From Brevibacterium paucivorans (GTDB taxonomy: Bacteria; Actinomycetota; Actinomycetes; Actinomycetales; Brevibacteriaceae): DNA of 64,000 nucleotides. The stretch lies in NCBI RefSeq assembly GCF_016907735.1, contig NZ_JAFBCP010000001.1, positions 2,108,001 through 2,172,000 of the forward strand. The letters run 5' to 3'. A program made the translations under genes and the position numbers. A model generated the notes under the pieces. It saw only the letters and a list, made by a program, of their open reading frames with translations. It made no database searches and had not been told where the DNA came from. Of the stretch, positions 8,621 to 19,600 are shown piece by piece. The stretch's first letter is position 1. Each line of letters opens with the position of its first letter.

Positions 8621-10087
8621 GTGCCAGCTGTCGATAACGAGAAGCAAGCCTCAACTACTGCAAAGAAGAAGGCGACAACATCTAAAGCCTCTACCACTGC
8701 AAAGAAGAAGGCGACATCGACATCTAAGTCAACAGCTTCGAAGACTACCGGCACCAAGAAGACCGCCACCACGGCTAAAAAGACTGCTACGACTGCAAAA
8801 ACTTCCACAGCGAAAAAGAGCACCAGCACTGCCAAGAAGTCGACCGGTTCGACCGCGAAGAAGAGCACTGCAACTACCAAGAAATCCACCACGGCAGCCA
8901 AGTCGGCAGCTACTGCGAAGCGCGCGGCCAAAGCAACTGCGGCAAAAGAAGCAGCGGCAAAGACCTCGACCCGAAAGAAGGCTCAGGACGCTGAAGAGGT
9001 CGAGACCGACAAGGTCGAAACCGACGACGTCGAAGATCTCGCTACGACTGACGAATCGACGGAAACGCGTAACTCCCAAGAAGAGGAGAAGGACGCTCAG
9101 ATTAAAGAAGCCGGTGGCTTCGTGGTGTCCGACACCGACGACGAGGATCAGCCTGCACAGCAGGTTGCGACTGCCGGTGCAACCGCTGACCCAGTTAAGG
9201 ACTACCTCAAGCAGATCGGTAAGGTCGCACTCCTTAACGCCGCCGAGGAAGTCGACTTGGCAAAGCGTATTGAAGCCGGAATGTATGCTGAGCACCTTGT
9301 CGAAGAAGGCAAGGTTACCGAAGCGCGCGATCTTCGTGACTACAAGTGGATTATCCACGACGGTCGTATTGCCAAGAACCACCTGCTCGAAGCTAACCTT
9401 CGACTCGTGGTATCGCTTGCAAAGCGCTACACGGGTCGTGGAATGCTGTTCCTGGACTTGATCCAGGAAGGTAACTTGGGTCTGATTCGTGCGGTTGAAA
9501 AGTTCGACTACACCAAGGGCTTTAAGTTCTCCACGTACGCAACCTGGTGGATCCGCCAGGCGATTACCCGCGCTATGGCCGACCAGGCACGTACCATTCG
9601 TATCCCGGTTCACATGGTGGAAGTCATCAACAAGCTCGCACGTGTGCAGCGCCAGATGCTTCAAGACTTGGGTCGCGAACCCACGCCAGAAGAACTTGCT
9701 AAGGAACTCGACATGACCCCCGAACGTGTTGTCGAAGTTCAGAAGTACGGACGTGAACCGATCTCGCTACACACCCCGCTTGGTGAAGATGGTGACAGCG
9801 AATTTGGTGACCTCATTGAGGACTCCGAAGCCGTTGTGCCTGCTGACTCGGTCAGCTTCACCCTGCTTCAGGAACAGCTCCACTCGGTTCTCGACACCTT
9901 GTCAGAGCGCGAAGCTGGAGTCGTTTCGATGCGTTTCGGACTCAACGACGGGCAACCCAAGACGCTCGACGAGATCGGCAAGGTGTACGGCGTGACCCGC
10001 GAACGTATCCGCCAGATCGAATCGAAGACGATGGCTAAACTCCGCCACCCGTCCCGCTCCCAGGTGCTGCGCGACTACCTCGACTAA
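8621..10087 (+). CDS. sigA: Primary RNA polymerase sigma factor
   Basis: Housekeeping sigma-70 factor (RpoD/HrdB group), 488 residues. Residues about 10-120 are an extended Lys/Ala/Thr/Ser tail with repeated AKKST/TAKK units; about 122-175 is acidic. Region 1.2 starts around [11 protein letters not shown]; regions 2.1-2.4 contain [37 protein letters not shown] and [20 protein letters not shown]; region 3 IRIPVHMVE; region 4 ends with [30 protein letters not shown] at 8621 is preferred because AAAGG lies 7 bases before it; an in-frame GTG 15 bases upstream is an alternative. A hairpin follows the stop. Confidence 0.96.
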   Translation: MPAVDNEKQASTTAKKKATTSKASTTAKKKATSTSKSTASKTTGTKKTATTAKKTATTAKTSTAKKSTSTAKKSTGSTAKKSTATTKKSTTAAKSAATAKRAAKATAAKEAAAKTSTRKKAQDAEEVETDKVETDDVEDLATTDESTETRNSQEEEKDAQIKEAGGFVVSDTDDEDQPAQQVATAGATADPVKDYLKQIGKVALLNAAEEVDLAKRIEAGMYAEHLVEEGKVTEARDLRDYKWIIHDGRIAKNHLLEANLRLVVSLAKRYTGRGMLFLDLIQEGNLGLIRAVEKFDYTKGFKFSTYATWWIRQAITRAMADQARTIRIPVHMVEVINKLARVQRQMLQDLGREPTPEELAKELDMTPERVVEVQKYGREPISLHTPLGEDGDSEFGDLIEDSEAVVPADSVSFTLLQEQLHSVLDTLSEREAGVVSMRFGLNDGQPKTLDEIGKVYGVTRERIRQIESKTMAKLRHPSRSQVLRDYLD

Positions 10088-10110
10088 TACCGAGGCCCAT
10101 CAAGGGCAGT

Positions 10111-10131
10111 GCGCAACTCAGCGAGTTGCGC
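10111..10131. terminator. Hairpin between convergent sigA and VOC gene
   Basis: GCGCAACTC (10111-10119), loop AGC, GAGTTGCGC (10123-10131): a perfect 9-base stem. It overlaps the last codons of the leftward VOC gene and lies 23 bases after the sigA stop. It lacks a clear T-run on either strand, so termination is only probable. Confidence 0.4.
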
Positions 10132-10861
10132 TCACAATCGCGATGGCCGCGTTGTGGCAGTCAATGATCTGCGCGACGCGGCCCAAGTGGGTGTCGACGG
10201 GCTGTGATAAAACAGCGCCTCCGTGTTCTTGCGCGCGCTCCAAAGTTTCATCGACGTCGTTGACGCGAACGTAGATCTTCCAGTGCGCAGGAATTGAGAG
10301 GTCTGAGATATCGACCATTCCTGCAACGGGGGATCCACCAGTGGAGAAGGTGGTGTAGTCGTCCTCGTTCGCTTGAGTCTCCCATCCGAAGACGGTGGTG
10401 TAGAAGTCTGCGACACCGGTATCAGTGGTGTGAAGTTCAAACCACGCCGGCGCACCGACCGCATCGGTGAGGGCGAATCCACGGTCGTCGCCATACGACA
10501 AAACGCCAAAGCCGGTCTGTGCTGAGTCGGCAACGAGGGCCACCGAGGCGTCACCGTCGAAGTTGGGGATCGCCATCAACGCCTGTCCCTTGTTTTCGGC
10601 GATGTTTTGCAAGAACCCCTCGAAATCCGCGACATGGAAATACAAAGACCAGAACCCAGGCTGACCTTCGGGCGCCTCGGCGGGTTGCTGACTGATACCT
10701 GCAACGGACGAGCCGTTCACAACGGCCCGCGTTCCGATCCCCATGGGACCTACCCCGTCAAAATCCCACCCAAAAACAGCGGAATAGAACGACTGGGATT
10801 CTTCAACGTTTGGAGAGCTCAGCTCAATCCAGCATGGGGTTACAGGCTTGTTGTCAGTCAC
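10118..10861 (-). CDS. Two-domain VOC (glyoxalase/bleomycin-resistance fold) protein
   Basis: A 247-residue cytosolic protein with two vicinal-oxygen-chelate repeats: the first begins CWIELSSPNVEESQSFYSAVFGWDF, the second APAWFELHTTDTGVADFYTTVFGWET. This tandem layout matches the actinobacterial CFP-30B/hydroxylase-like VOC proteins with no fixed reaction. Start GTG at 10861 overlaps the stop of the upstream amidase gene by 4 bases (GTGA), so the pair is an operon. Substrate unknown. Confidence 0.85.
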   Translation of the reverse strand: MTDNKPVTPCWIELSSPNVEESQSFYSAVFGWDFDGVGPMGIGTRAVVNGSSVAGISQQPAEAPEGQPGFWSLYFHVADFEGFLQNIAENKGQALMAIPNFDGDASVALVADSAQTGFGVLSYGDDRGFALTDAVGAPAWFELHTTDTGVADFYTTVFGWETQANEDDYTTFSTGGSPVAGMVDISDLSIPAHWKIYVRVNDVDETLERAQEHGGAVLSQPVDTHLGRVAQIIDCHNAAIAIVSATR

Positions 10862-11685
10862 AGCCCCATTGTTGCATAGGAAGCATATGTGTCGATGCCG
10901 TCGACTAACGCTTTCGCATATGCCTCCGGGTCCTCCTGCATACGTTTGGCTTCGTCCGGATTGCGCATTTCACCACATTCGACGATGACAGCTGGGACGG
11001 ATGCGTGGTTCAAACCAGCGAGATCGGTGCGCTCCACTAAACCCTCCTTACCGTAGCCTGCGCGGTTGATGGGGAATTTGTTGTCCGTGAATCCTTGAAC
11101 AATCGCTTCGCCTAGTTTTGTGGATTTCTCGAGGTTGTCACCCGGCGCCACAATCACGCCAAATCCGCGAATCGACCGATTCTCCGATCCATTGGCGTGA
11201 ATGCTGACCATGAAGTCGGCGTCGTCAGCGAACTTCCCGCGTTCATCCACACACGGCCCGACCCCGTCATTGGAATCGCGCGACATGATGACGCGCGCCC
11301 CACGTTTCTCGAGTTCGTCGCGCACCTTCGTTGCGACGTTCCAGTTGAATTGGTGTTCGGGAAACCCATTGTCGGTCGCTGTGCCCGTGGTGTTGCACGC
11401 CTTTTTCCCGCCTCGGCCGTCGGGAACCTTCTTGTTGATGCGGGAAAGGTGCGAAGCATTGCCACCGTTGTGGCCGGGATCCAGGGCGATGACCAGCCCG
11501 TCAAGGGACTCGCCAGGTTTGCTTTGAGGAGTTTCCGGGGCCGAGGTGTCCCCGGGGTTGTGTTCGTTTGTAATAGGTTCGGGTTCAACCGTGGTGCGGG
11601 GCTGTGCTGTCTGGGTGCTCCCACAGCCACCCAGAAGGACCAATACTGCACACGCGTATAGCGCTATTGCGTGTCTCACACCCAT
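10858..11685 (-). CDS. N-acetylmuramoyl-L-alanine amidase, lipoprotein
   Basis: Zinc amidase of the Amidase_3 fold that cleaves the bond between muramic acid and the stem peptide. ATG at 11685 gives a lipoprotein signal: MGVRHAIALYACAVLVLLGGC with the LLGGC lipobox, so it is exported and membrane-anchored. After a Thr/Pro linker the catalytic domain shows VIALDPGHNGGN (first zinc His), FPEHQFNWNVATKVRDELEKRGA (zinc Glu), MVSIHANGSENRSIRG (zinc His) and PAVIVECGEMRNPDEA (catalytic Glu). About 275 residues. It resembles Rv3717-type amidases but with a lipid anchor. It is divergent from parE and shares an operon with the VOC gene. Confidence 0.88.
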   Translation of the reverse strand: MGVRHAIALYACAVLVLLGGCGSTQTAQPRTTVEPEPITNEHNPGDTSAPETPQSKPGESLDGLVIALDPGHNGGNASHLSRINKKVPDGRGGKKACNTTGTATDNGFPEHQFNWNVATKVRDELEKRGARVIMSRDSNDGVGPCVDERGKFADDADFMVSIHANGSENRSIRGFGVIVAPGDNLEKSTKLGEAIVQGFTDNKFPINRAGYGKEGLVERTDLAGLNHASVPAVIVECGEMRNPDEAKRMQEDPEAYAKALVDGIDTYASYATMGL

Positions 11686-11750
11686 CAGTCTACTCGACAC
11701 AAGCCCCGTGAATCCAAAGTTTTGCACCGGCGTCGGCCTAGACTAGGACG

Positions 11751-13853
11751 GTGGCAACATCGGATTACGGAGCACGGCAACTGCAGGTCCTCGAAGGTCT
11801 CGAGGCGGTTCGTAAGCGTCCCGGAATGTATATCGGGTCTACCGACTCGCGGGGCCTCATGCACTGTCTGTGGGAGATTATCGACAACGCTGTGGACGAG
11901 GCGTTGGGCGGTCACGGCGAAAACATCACGGTGACCCTTCACGAAGACGGATCGGTCACCGTCGAAGATAACGGACGTGGAATTCCCGTCGACATCGAGC
12001 CACGCACAGGGCTCACTGGTGTTGAACTCGTCATGACCAAGCTTCACGCAGGCGGAAAGTTCGGTGGAGGCTCGTACTCCGCAGTGGGTGGCCTCCACGG
12101 TGTGGGTGCGTCAGTGGTGAACGCCCTTTCGAGTCGCTTGGACATCGAAGTGACGCGGTCCTCCAAGGTATACCGCATGTCCTTTCAGCGGGGAGCACCT
12201 GGAACGTTTACGGATAAGAATGAGCCACACCCGGATAACGACTTCACCCCATTTAAAAAAGAGTCCAAGCTGGAGGTCGTCGGCAAGGCGAAACGAGGCG
12301 TCACGGGTACCAAGATTCGCTACTGGGCCGACCCTCAAATCTTCATTACCGACGCTAAGTTCAACTACGACCACCTCGTGGACCGTGCCCGCCAAACCGC
12401 GTTTTTGGTCCCGGGGCTTAAGATCACGCTTGTCGACAATAGGGGAGTGGCCGTCGACGAGACCGGGGCACCTATTCCTCACCGCGTTGAAGAGTTCCAG
12501 TTCGACGGTGGGATCTCGGCGTTCGTCGACCACTTGGCACATGACGCAGCGGTGACGGACACGTGGCGTTTCACTACACAGTCCTCGTTTAAAGAGACGG
12601 TCCCAGTTCTTAACTCCTCAGGGCACATGGAGTCGCAGGAGGTGGAGCGCGACATCACGGTCGATGTCGCGTTGCGCTGGGGAAACGGTTACGACACCAT
12701 GCTGAAGTCGTTCGTTAACATCATTGCCACCCCTAAGGGCGGAACGCACGTCTCCGGGTTTGAACAGGGGATCGTGAAAACGGTCCGCAAAGCGGTGGAA
12801 AGCAACGCTCGTCGCCTCAAGGTGGGCAAGGACAAACTTGAGAAAGATGACATTCTCGCCGGTCTCACCGCGGTGGTGACAGTTGCACTGGCCGAACCTC
12901 AGTTTGAGGGCCAGACAAAAGAAGTCTTGGGAACGCCTCCTGTTAGAGGAATCGTTTCGCGCGCGGTTGAAAAAGAGCTGACCTCTGTTCTTGAGTCTTC
13001 GAACCGCACTACTAAATCCCAGGTGAACACCCTGTTGGAAAAAGTGGTTGCGGAAATGAAATCGCGCATTTCGGCGCGTACACACCGCGAGAACCAGCGT
13101 CGCAAGACAGCGTTGGAAAGTTCGTCTCTACCTGCCAAGCTCTATGACTGCAGGAAGTCAGACGTCGAAGAGACCGAGCTTTTCATTGTCGAAGGTGATT
13201 CGGCGATGGGAACCGCTAAAGCGGCGCGAAACTCGGAAATGCAGGCGCTTTTCCCCATTCGTGGAAAGATTCTCAACGTGCAAAAGGCTTCTGTTGCCGA
13301 CATGCTCGCCAACGCCGAATGCGCCGCCCTCACACAGGTCATCGGCGCGGGTTCGGGGCGCAGTTTTGATCTCGAGCAGGCACGCTACGGAAAGGTCATC
13401 ATCATGACCGATGCCGACGTTGATGGTGCGCACATCCGTACACTGCTCCTGACTCTGTTTTTCCGCTATATGCGTCCTCTTGTCGAGGCAGGTCGGGTGT
13501 TTGCCGCTGTTCCACCCCTTCACCGCATTGAGGTCGTCAACCGGGGTAAAGCAAACGACGTGATCTACACGTATTCGGAAGCCGAACTGCACAAGACGCT
13601 TGCGCGGTTGGACCGTCAGAAGAAGAACTACAAGACCCCGCAACGCTACAAGGGTCTGGGCGAGATGGACGCGGATCAGCTTGCGGAAACCACCATGGAT
13701 CCAGAACATCGCATGCTGCGACGCGTGACAATGGACGACATCGCTCACGCTGACTCCACGTTCAACCTTCTGATGGGCTCCGAAGTGGCTCCCCGCAAAC
13801 AGTTCATTGTCTCGGGCGCCGCGTCCCTGGATGCTGAGCGTATCGACGCGTAG
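11751..13853 (+). CDS. parE: DNA topoisomerase IV / gyrase-type subunit B
   Basis: ATPase subunit of a type IIA topoisomerase, 700 residues. Seen: the GHKL ATP site (DNAVDEALGGH, VEDNGRGIPV, GGLHGVGASVVNALS), the transducer and the TOPRIM domain (LFIVEGDSAMG, the DxDxD motif MTDADVDGAHI, YKGLGEMDADQL). The N-terminus YGARQLQVLEGLEAVRKRPGMYIGSTDSRGL and the position beside sigA point to ParE rather than the replication-origin GyrB, but this is context-based. Start GTG at 11751. It is divergent from the amidase. The partner parA/parC subunit is not in the window. Confidence 0.88.
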   Translation: MATSDYGARQLQVLEGLEAVRKRPGMYIGSTDSRGLMHCLWEIIDNAVDEALGGHGENITVTLHEDGSVTVEDNGRGIPVDIEPRTGLTGVELVMTKLHAGGKFGGGSYSAVGGLHGVGASVVNALSSRLDIEVTRSSKVYRMSFQRGAPGTFTDKNEPHPDNDFTPFKKESKLEVVGKAKRGVTGTKIRYWADPQIFITDAKFNYDHLVDRARQTAFLVPGLKITLVDNRGVAVDETGAPIPHRVEEFQFDGGISAFVDHLAHDAAVTDTWRFTTQSSFKETVPVLNSSGHMESQEVERDITVDVALRWGNGYDTMLKSFVNIIATPKGGTHVSGFEQGIVKTVRKAVESNARRLKVGKDKLEKDDILAGLTAVVTVALAEPQFEGQTKEVLGTPPVRGIVSRAVEKELTSVLESSNRTTKSQVNTLLEKVVAEMKSRISARTHRENQRRKTALESSSLPAKLYDCRKSDVEETELFIVEGDSAMGTAKAARNSEMQALFPIRGKILNVQKASVADMLANAECAALTQVIGAGSGRSFDLEQARYGKVIIMTDADVDGAHIRTLLLTLFFRYMRPLVEAGRVFAAVPPLHRIEVVNRGKANDVIYTYSEAELHKTLARLDRQKKNYKTPQRYKGLGEMDADQLAETTMDPEHRMLRRVTMDDIAHADSTFNLLMGSEVAPRKQFIVSGAASLDAERIDA

Positions 13854-14033
13854 ATCACGCTCACAATTGCCATCGAAACCTCCAGCGTGACTGGGGTAAC
13901 TACCCCTAGCCGAAGAATGAGACCAACCATTTCGAATGTGTCTAACCGGCCCTGCAATCCTGTGAAAATCGTTAAAATTGTGAAGGATTAACCGCACTGT
14001 TGCGCACGTGGTGTGCACTTTTGAGGAGGCGAC

Positions 14034-15605
14034 GTGGACCCGGTACTTATCGGACGGTGGCAATTTGGAATTACCACCGTGTACCACTTCTGGATGGTCC
14101 CGCTCACCCTCGGGCTTGGACTGCTCGTGGGTATTATGCAGACCTTGTATTACCGCACCGGTGATGAACGGTGGCTACGCTCCACAAAGTTCTGGGGCAA
14201 GCTTTACCTGATTAACTTCATCATGGGTGTCGCTACTGGTATCGTTCAAGAATTTCAGTTCGGAATGGCGTGGAGCGAATATTCGCGTTTCGTGGGGGAC
14301 GTCTTCGGTGCGCCTCTCGCGATGGAAGCACTCATCGCATTCTTCCTTGAATCGACATTCCTGGGAATTTGGATCTTCGGGTGGAAGCGTCTTTCAAAGT
14401 CGTTGCACTTGACCGTTCTGTGGGCCGCCGTGATCGGATCGTGGTTGTCGGCCTTCTTCATCATTGTGGCCAACTCGTGGATGCAGCACCCTGTAGGTGT
14501 TGAAATGGTCGATGGCCGCCCAGTCATGGTTGATGTTCTGGCTGTTTTGACCAACAACACGGCCCTGTGGGCGTACGCTCACACCCTTGCAGGTGCAGTC
14601 GCTGTTGGTGGTGGGTTCCTCCTCGGTATTGCGTGGTACCACCTGTGGCGCCGTCGCAAGGACGGAATCGACACTGTTGATGACAAGGGCAATGTGGTCG
14701 TTGGCGACGCCCCTGAACTTGCTGGCCGTGACGCAAAAGACCACTCAGTGTGGATCAAGTCGTTGCGCATGGGTGCATGGACCGCCATCATCGCTTTTGT
14801 GTTCGTCGCTATTACGGGTGACTTCCAAGCGAAGCTCATGTACGAACAGCAACCAATGAAGATGGCTTCTGCTGAGGCTGCCTGCCACGACGGTGGACAA
14901 TTCTCTGTCCTGACCGTGGGCAAGCCCGACCTCAACTCGTGTGACTCTGTTAAACCGATTATTGAAATTCCTGGCTTGCTGTCCTTCTTGGCAAAGGGTG
15001 ACTTCACCAGCGACGTACCCGGTGTGAACACCTTGCTTCCGGAATATCAAGAGAAATACGGAACCACTCTTCCCGAAGGCGATATGTATGGGGAGTACTC
15101 GGGTGCGGAAGTGGACTACCAGCCACTCATGATCGTCACTTACTGGGGATTCCGCATGATGATTGGATTCGGTGTCCTCTCAGCTGCGTTTGCCGCTCTG
15201 GCCCTGGTGCTGACTCGCAAGGGAACAGTGCCACAGGCTAAGTGGCTGAACACCCTCGCCGTTCTGTCGATCTTCGCTCCGTTTATTGCGAACACCGCAG
15301 GTTGGGTGTTCACCGAAATGGGACGTCAGCCGTTCGTGGTTGCCCCCAACCCCGACCCGTCAGGTGTGGACGGTGTGTTTCTCTACACGGCTGCGGCGAT
15401 TTCACCGTCAGTCTCGGCAGCTGAACTCTTGTTCAGTTTGATTACCCTGACGCTTCTGTATGGTGCGCTCATGGTGGTTGAGCTTAAGCTCCTCATCAAA
15501 TACACCCGTGGCGGTGTTGCGTCTGCCATGCCAGAACTAGACACCCGCAACAACAAGCCCACCGTCGACGCGAAGAATGACGACGTCCTGTCGTTCGCTT
15601 ACTAA
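14034..15605 (+). CDS. cydA: Cytochrome bd ubiquinol/menaquinol oxidase subunit I
   Basis: Integral membrane subunit that carries the haems and oxidises quinol, giving high-affinity oxygen reduction. 523 residues with about nine hydrophobic helices. His18 in TTVYHFWMVPLTLG is the expected haem b595 ligand; the AHTLAGAVAVGGG His fits the b558 ligand; GWVFTEMGRQPFVV is the GRQPW-type signature. The start GTG at 14034 has GAGGAGG 4 bases upstream. It heads cydA-cydB-cydDC. The 180-base leader contains no convincing Rex operator. Confidence 0.95.
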   Translation: MDPVLIGRWQFGITTVYHFWMVPLTLGLGLLVGIMQTLYYRTGDERWLRSTKFWGKLYLINFIMGVATGIVQEFQFGMAWSEYSRFVGDVFGAPLAMEALIAFFLESTFLGIWIFGWKRLSKSLHLTVLWAAVIGSWLSAFFIIVANSWMQHPVGVEMVDGRPVMVDVLAVLTNNTALWAYAHTLAGAVAVGGGFLLGIAWYHLWRRRKDGIDTVDDKGNVVVGDAPELAGRDAKDHSVWIKSLRMGAWTAIIAFVFVAITGDFQAKLMYEQQPMKMASAEAACHDGGQFSVLTVGKPDLNSCDSVKPIIEIPGLLSFLAKGDFTSDVPGVNTLLPEYQEKYGTTLPEGDMYGEYSGAEVDYQPLMIVTYWGFRMMIGFGVLSAAFAALALVLTRKGTVPQAKWLNTLAVLSIFAPFIANTAGWVFTEMGRQPFVVAPNPDPSGVDGVFLYTAAAISPSVSAAELLFSLITLTLLYGALMVVELKLLIKYTRGGVASAMPELDTRNNKPTVDAKNDDVLSFAY

Positions 15606-15614
15606 GGAGTGGCA

Positions 15615-16649
15615 ATGGAAATTCTGCAGATTATCTGGTTTATTCTCATCGCCGTCCTGTGGCTGGGGTACCTCTTCCTCGAAGGCTTCGACCTGGGAGT
15701 AGGTGTCCTCATGAAGACACTGGCGAAAAACGAAAAGGAACGTCGCGTTCTTCTCAACTCAATTGGTCCTGTGTGGGACGGTAACGAAGTGTGGCTACTC
15801 ACCGCTGGTGGTGCCACGTTCGCCGCCTTCCCCATGTGGTACGCGTCCCTGTTCTCGGCGTTGTACCTGCCTTTGACGCTGGCACTTGTTGCACTGATCC
15901 TCAGGGCCGTGTCGATCGAGTACCGCGGAAAAGGTCATTCGGATCAGTGGCGTAACTTCTGGACCTGGGCTATGGCTGGAGGCTCAGCATTGGCAGCCTT
16001 CTGTGTGGGTGCAATGCTCGCACTGACAACGACCGGTCTGCCGCTCAACGAAAACGGTGACAACACTGGTGGGCCATTCGCGTGGGTGACGCTGTACGCC
16101 GTCATCGGTGGCCTGGGCGTACTCGGCTTCTCGATTCTGCACGGACTGCTGTTTGTCAGCCTCAAGACCGAGGGCGACATTCGCCACCGCGCTCACGCGC
16201 TAGCCGCGAAGTGGGGCCCTGTGTTCTTGCTTCCGATCGTCGTGTGGGTAGTCATCGTTCAGGTGATGCACGGTCCTGCGTGGGGCTGGGCAATCATCGC
16301 GGTCGCCGCAGTTTTCGCTGCGATCAGCTGGGTACGCCTGCGTGCCGGTTCGGAAAAGGGCGGTTTCATTTTCCAGGGACTGTTCCTGGTCGCGGGAGTC
16401 GTGAGTGTATTCGCTTCGATCTTCCCCAATGTCTTTCCGTCCACCATCAACCCGGACTTCTCGCTCACCATCGCAAACGCGTCGTCGTCTAACTACACGT
16501 TGGGCGTCATGCTGTGGGTGACGGTGATCTTCGTGCCGATCGTTCTGGCGTACACGGTCTTCTCGTACACGCTGTGGGCGAAGCGTCTGCACGTTGACCA
16601 CATTCCGGAAGCTCACCAGATTCCGGTGGCAGCTCGAATCAAAGCGTGA
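15615..16649 (+). CDS. cydB: Cytochrome bd oxidase subunit II
   Basis: Second integral subunit of the bd oxidase, about 344 residues with eight or so membrane segments. The N-terminus FILIAVLWLGYLFLEGFDLGVG and the GPVWDGNEVWLL motif are diagnostic. ATG at 15615 is chosen because AAGGAG, formed around the cydA stop, lies 5 bases before it; an in-frame GTG at 15609 lies inside that ribosome site. The stop overlaps the cydDC start (GTGA). Confidence 0.95.
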   Translation: MEILQIIWFILIAVLWLGYLFLEGFDLGVGVLMKTLAKNEKERRVLLNSIGPVWDGNEVWLLTAGGATFAAFPMWYASLFSALYLPLTLALVALILRAVSIEYRGKGHSDQWRNFWTWAMAGGSALAAFCVGAMLALTTTGLPLNENGDNTGGPFAWVTLYAVIGGLGVLGFSILHGLLFVSLKTEGDIRHRAHALAAKWGPVFLLPIVVWVVIVQVMHGPAWGWAIIAVAAVFAAISWVRLRAGSEKGGFIFQGLFLVAGVVSVFASIFPNVFPSTINPDFSLTIANASSSNYTLGVMLWVTVIFVPIVLAYTVFSYTLWAKRLHVDHIPEAHQIPVAARIKA

Positions 16650-19600
16650 GTAAATCTCCCGTAGCGATAGCGCTCGGAGCACCTCAGGGTGCCCGGGCGC
16701 TCGCTTGGTTGGGGCTCGTCGCGGTTCTCAAAGCGGTGGGCCTCGTCCTCATTGCTGAATCCTGTGCGCGGGGAGTCGTCGCGCTCATGCACAATGAACC
16801 GTTTACATTCGCGCTCGTTTTGGGGTGTTTGGGTGCATGTGTGCGCGGTGTGGCGGTGTGGCTGACGAAGGCCGTGGGTGCGCGAGCCTCAGTGGGCTTT
16901 AAAACGGAGCTGCGTTCACGTGTGTTAGCCCGGGTGACCGCGGGTTCCGGCCGCGACACCGGAGTGTCTGACGGCGCCCTGTCGGTGAGCGTGACACGGA
17001 CGCTGGACGAACTGGACGACTATTTTGTACGTGTTTTGCCAGCACTGTTAACCACTATGTGCGTGCCGGCGATCATCATTGTGCGAGTCCTGTTCGCAGA
17101 CTGGGTCTCGGCCGTTGTGATCGTCGTGACGCTCCCGTTGGTGCCACTTTTCATGATCCTGATCGGCAAGTACACGCTTGAGCGTGTGAGTGAAGCGACC
17201 CAGTCGCTGGATCAGCTGTCGAACAACCTGGTGGAGCTTGCCCGTGGCTTGCCGGTGCTGGTGGGTCTGGGCCGAGTGTACGCTCAGACCGCGGCGCTGA
17301 AGTCCATGAGCGAGTCCTACCGCACCACCACACTGCAGACTTTGCGTGTGGCGTTTCTTTCCGCCCTGGCCCTTGAACTGATCGCGACCCTTTCGGTTGC
17401 AGTCGTCGCGGTGTTCATTGGCGTTCGCCTGGTAAACGACGGTTTGGACCTGGAAGCGGGTCTGCTCGCGCTCATCCTCGCGCCTGAGTGCTTTTTGCCT
17501 CTGCGTCAGTTGGGCGCGGCTTTCCACGCAACCGAGAACGGTATGGCTGCGTATGAGCGGGTCAACGACGTCATTTCGCGTCCCGTTGATGCGCCAGTTG
17601 AGGGCCGCCCTGGCGGCCTTGCCGTCGCCGAGGTGTCCGTCACCTACGCGGGTCGACCTCGGCCGGCGCTGTCCCCAGTGTCAGCTGACTTTTCAGGTCT
17701 TACAGCCGTGACAGGTGGGTCCGGTACTGGAAAATCGACGTTACTGGGTGTGCTGGCTGGGCTTGTGAGGTCAAACGACACGTGTACCGTGAGCGGGCAC
17801 GTTGTGGGTGTCCCCGAAAATATTGCGTATGCGGGTCAGGCACCTCGCACATGCGGAGAGACTCTTGAAGAAGAGGCTCAGCTGTACGGCGCTGAGCTCA
17901 CGCCCTACCTCCAGCGCGTGGGATTGGACCTCGACCCGCTGACGCCACCGTCGGCCCTGAGCCCGGGGGAGTTGCGCCGCTTCGCTATTGCTCGTGCTCT
18001 CATGCGGATTGACGCAGGAGCGGAACTGCTCATCGTGGATGAGCCAACCGCCCACCTCGACGCGCAGACCGCGCAGACGATCCGCACGGAGCTCCTCAAC
18101 ATCTCGCAATCGATCCCCGTGATCGCTGCGACCCACGACCCGGAACTCATCAAACTAGGCAATGAACTGCGCTTAGACGGTACCGCAGCCTCGGCGGAAG
18201 CCCAGGCAACCCCGCTCCCAACCCAGCCTGCACGCACCTCGAAAGCAGCGCCCACCTCGGCGGGGGAATCCCACATCAGCACCCGCACGGCCCTTCGCAG
18301 GCTCATGAACGCCATGAACGTGCTGTCCGCGAAGTTCATCGTGTCCACGTTGTTTGCGGTGGCTGCCGTGGCGTCCGCGACGGCCCTGTCCGGAGTGTCC
18401 GCGTGGCTCATTGTCCACGCGTCGTTCCAACCGCCCATCATGTATTTGCTGGTGGCGATCGTGGGTGTCCGGTTCTTTGGACTGTCCCGGTCGGTGTTCA
18501 CCTACGTCAAGCAGTTGCTGCTCCACGACGCGATGTTGACGTCGCTTACGCACTTGCGCGAACGCGTGTGGTTGGGCTTTGCGCGGGCCGGTACCGCGAA
18601 CCGCACGCTGGTCCGAGGAGAGTTGGCACTCACCCGGCTTGTCGCCGATGTCGACGATGTTCGCGACGGCGCCCCTCGTGTTGTGCAACCCCCGATCGTC
18701 GCCGCTGTGATCGCGGTGACGGCGACCGTGGTGATGGCGCTCATCCACCCGTTGGCGGCCGTGCTGACTGTTGTGTGTGCGTTGGTGAGTTTGGTGCTCG
18801 CGCCCACGGTGACGCTTGTGGTGGACGGTCAGGCGAGTTCCGCCAGGTTGAGCACGCGCACCCAAGTGTTGGCGCGGATCAGCGCGTTCTTGTGGGCACG
18901 TGAGGACGTCATGGTCAACGGCAGGGCCGCCGAGGTGGTCGACCGTATCCGTGAAATTGACCAGCGGGCGTCGCGCGCCGAACTTCGGGTCCTGTGGGCG
19001 GCCGGAGTTGGCGAAGGTGTCGTCACAGTGGTCACCACACTCAACGCGGTTCTCATGCTTCCACTTTTGGCGACAGCCGTGGGTAGCGGAGCGGTTTCAC
19101 CGGAGCTTTTGGCAGTGACCGTGCTGTTGCCACTTGCGCTCATCGACTGTTACATCGATTCGCTGACGGCCGTTCAGAACTGGCCTGCTCTTAAACACAG
19201 CCTGGCCCGTGTTCCGGCGCTGGACGAACGTGGAGAGATACTGCGTGATGCTCGCGAACCGATTGCTGAGTTTGATTCGGCTGAGCTCGACGATGTGGCC
19301 GCCCGCTGGCCGGGAATGACCGAGGACGTGTTCAGTGGCGTCTCGGCCTCCATTACCCCGGGGTCGTGGACGACGGTGACGGGGCGTTCGGGATCGGGGA
19401 AGACCACGCTGGTGAGTGTTCTGTTGCGCTTCATTGATCCGGTGCGCGGAAAGTACACGCTCAACGGCAGCGACGCCGTTGAACTCACAGCCACACAGCT
19501 GTCGTCGGTGTTTGCGTGGTGCCCGCAGGAGTCACACGTGTTCGACTCCACGGTACGCAACAACCTGGTGATTGCCCGCGACCGGGACAATGCCCCAACG

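Noticed and set aside
8729..9664. Long antisense frame over sigA
   Set aside because: Shadow of the repetitive Lys-codon tail and sigma regions; no ribosome site, no homology pattern.
13961..13984. Possible Rex operator before cydA (TGTGAAAATCGTTAAAATTGTGAA)
   Set aside because: The two TGTGAA half-sites are in direct rather than inverted orientation, so it does not match the Rex site TTGTGAA-N4-TTCACAA.
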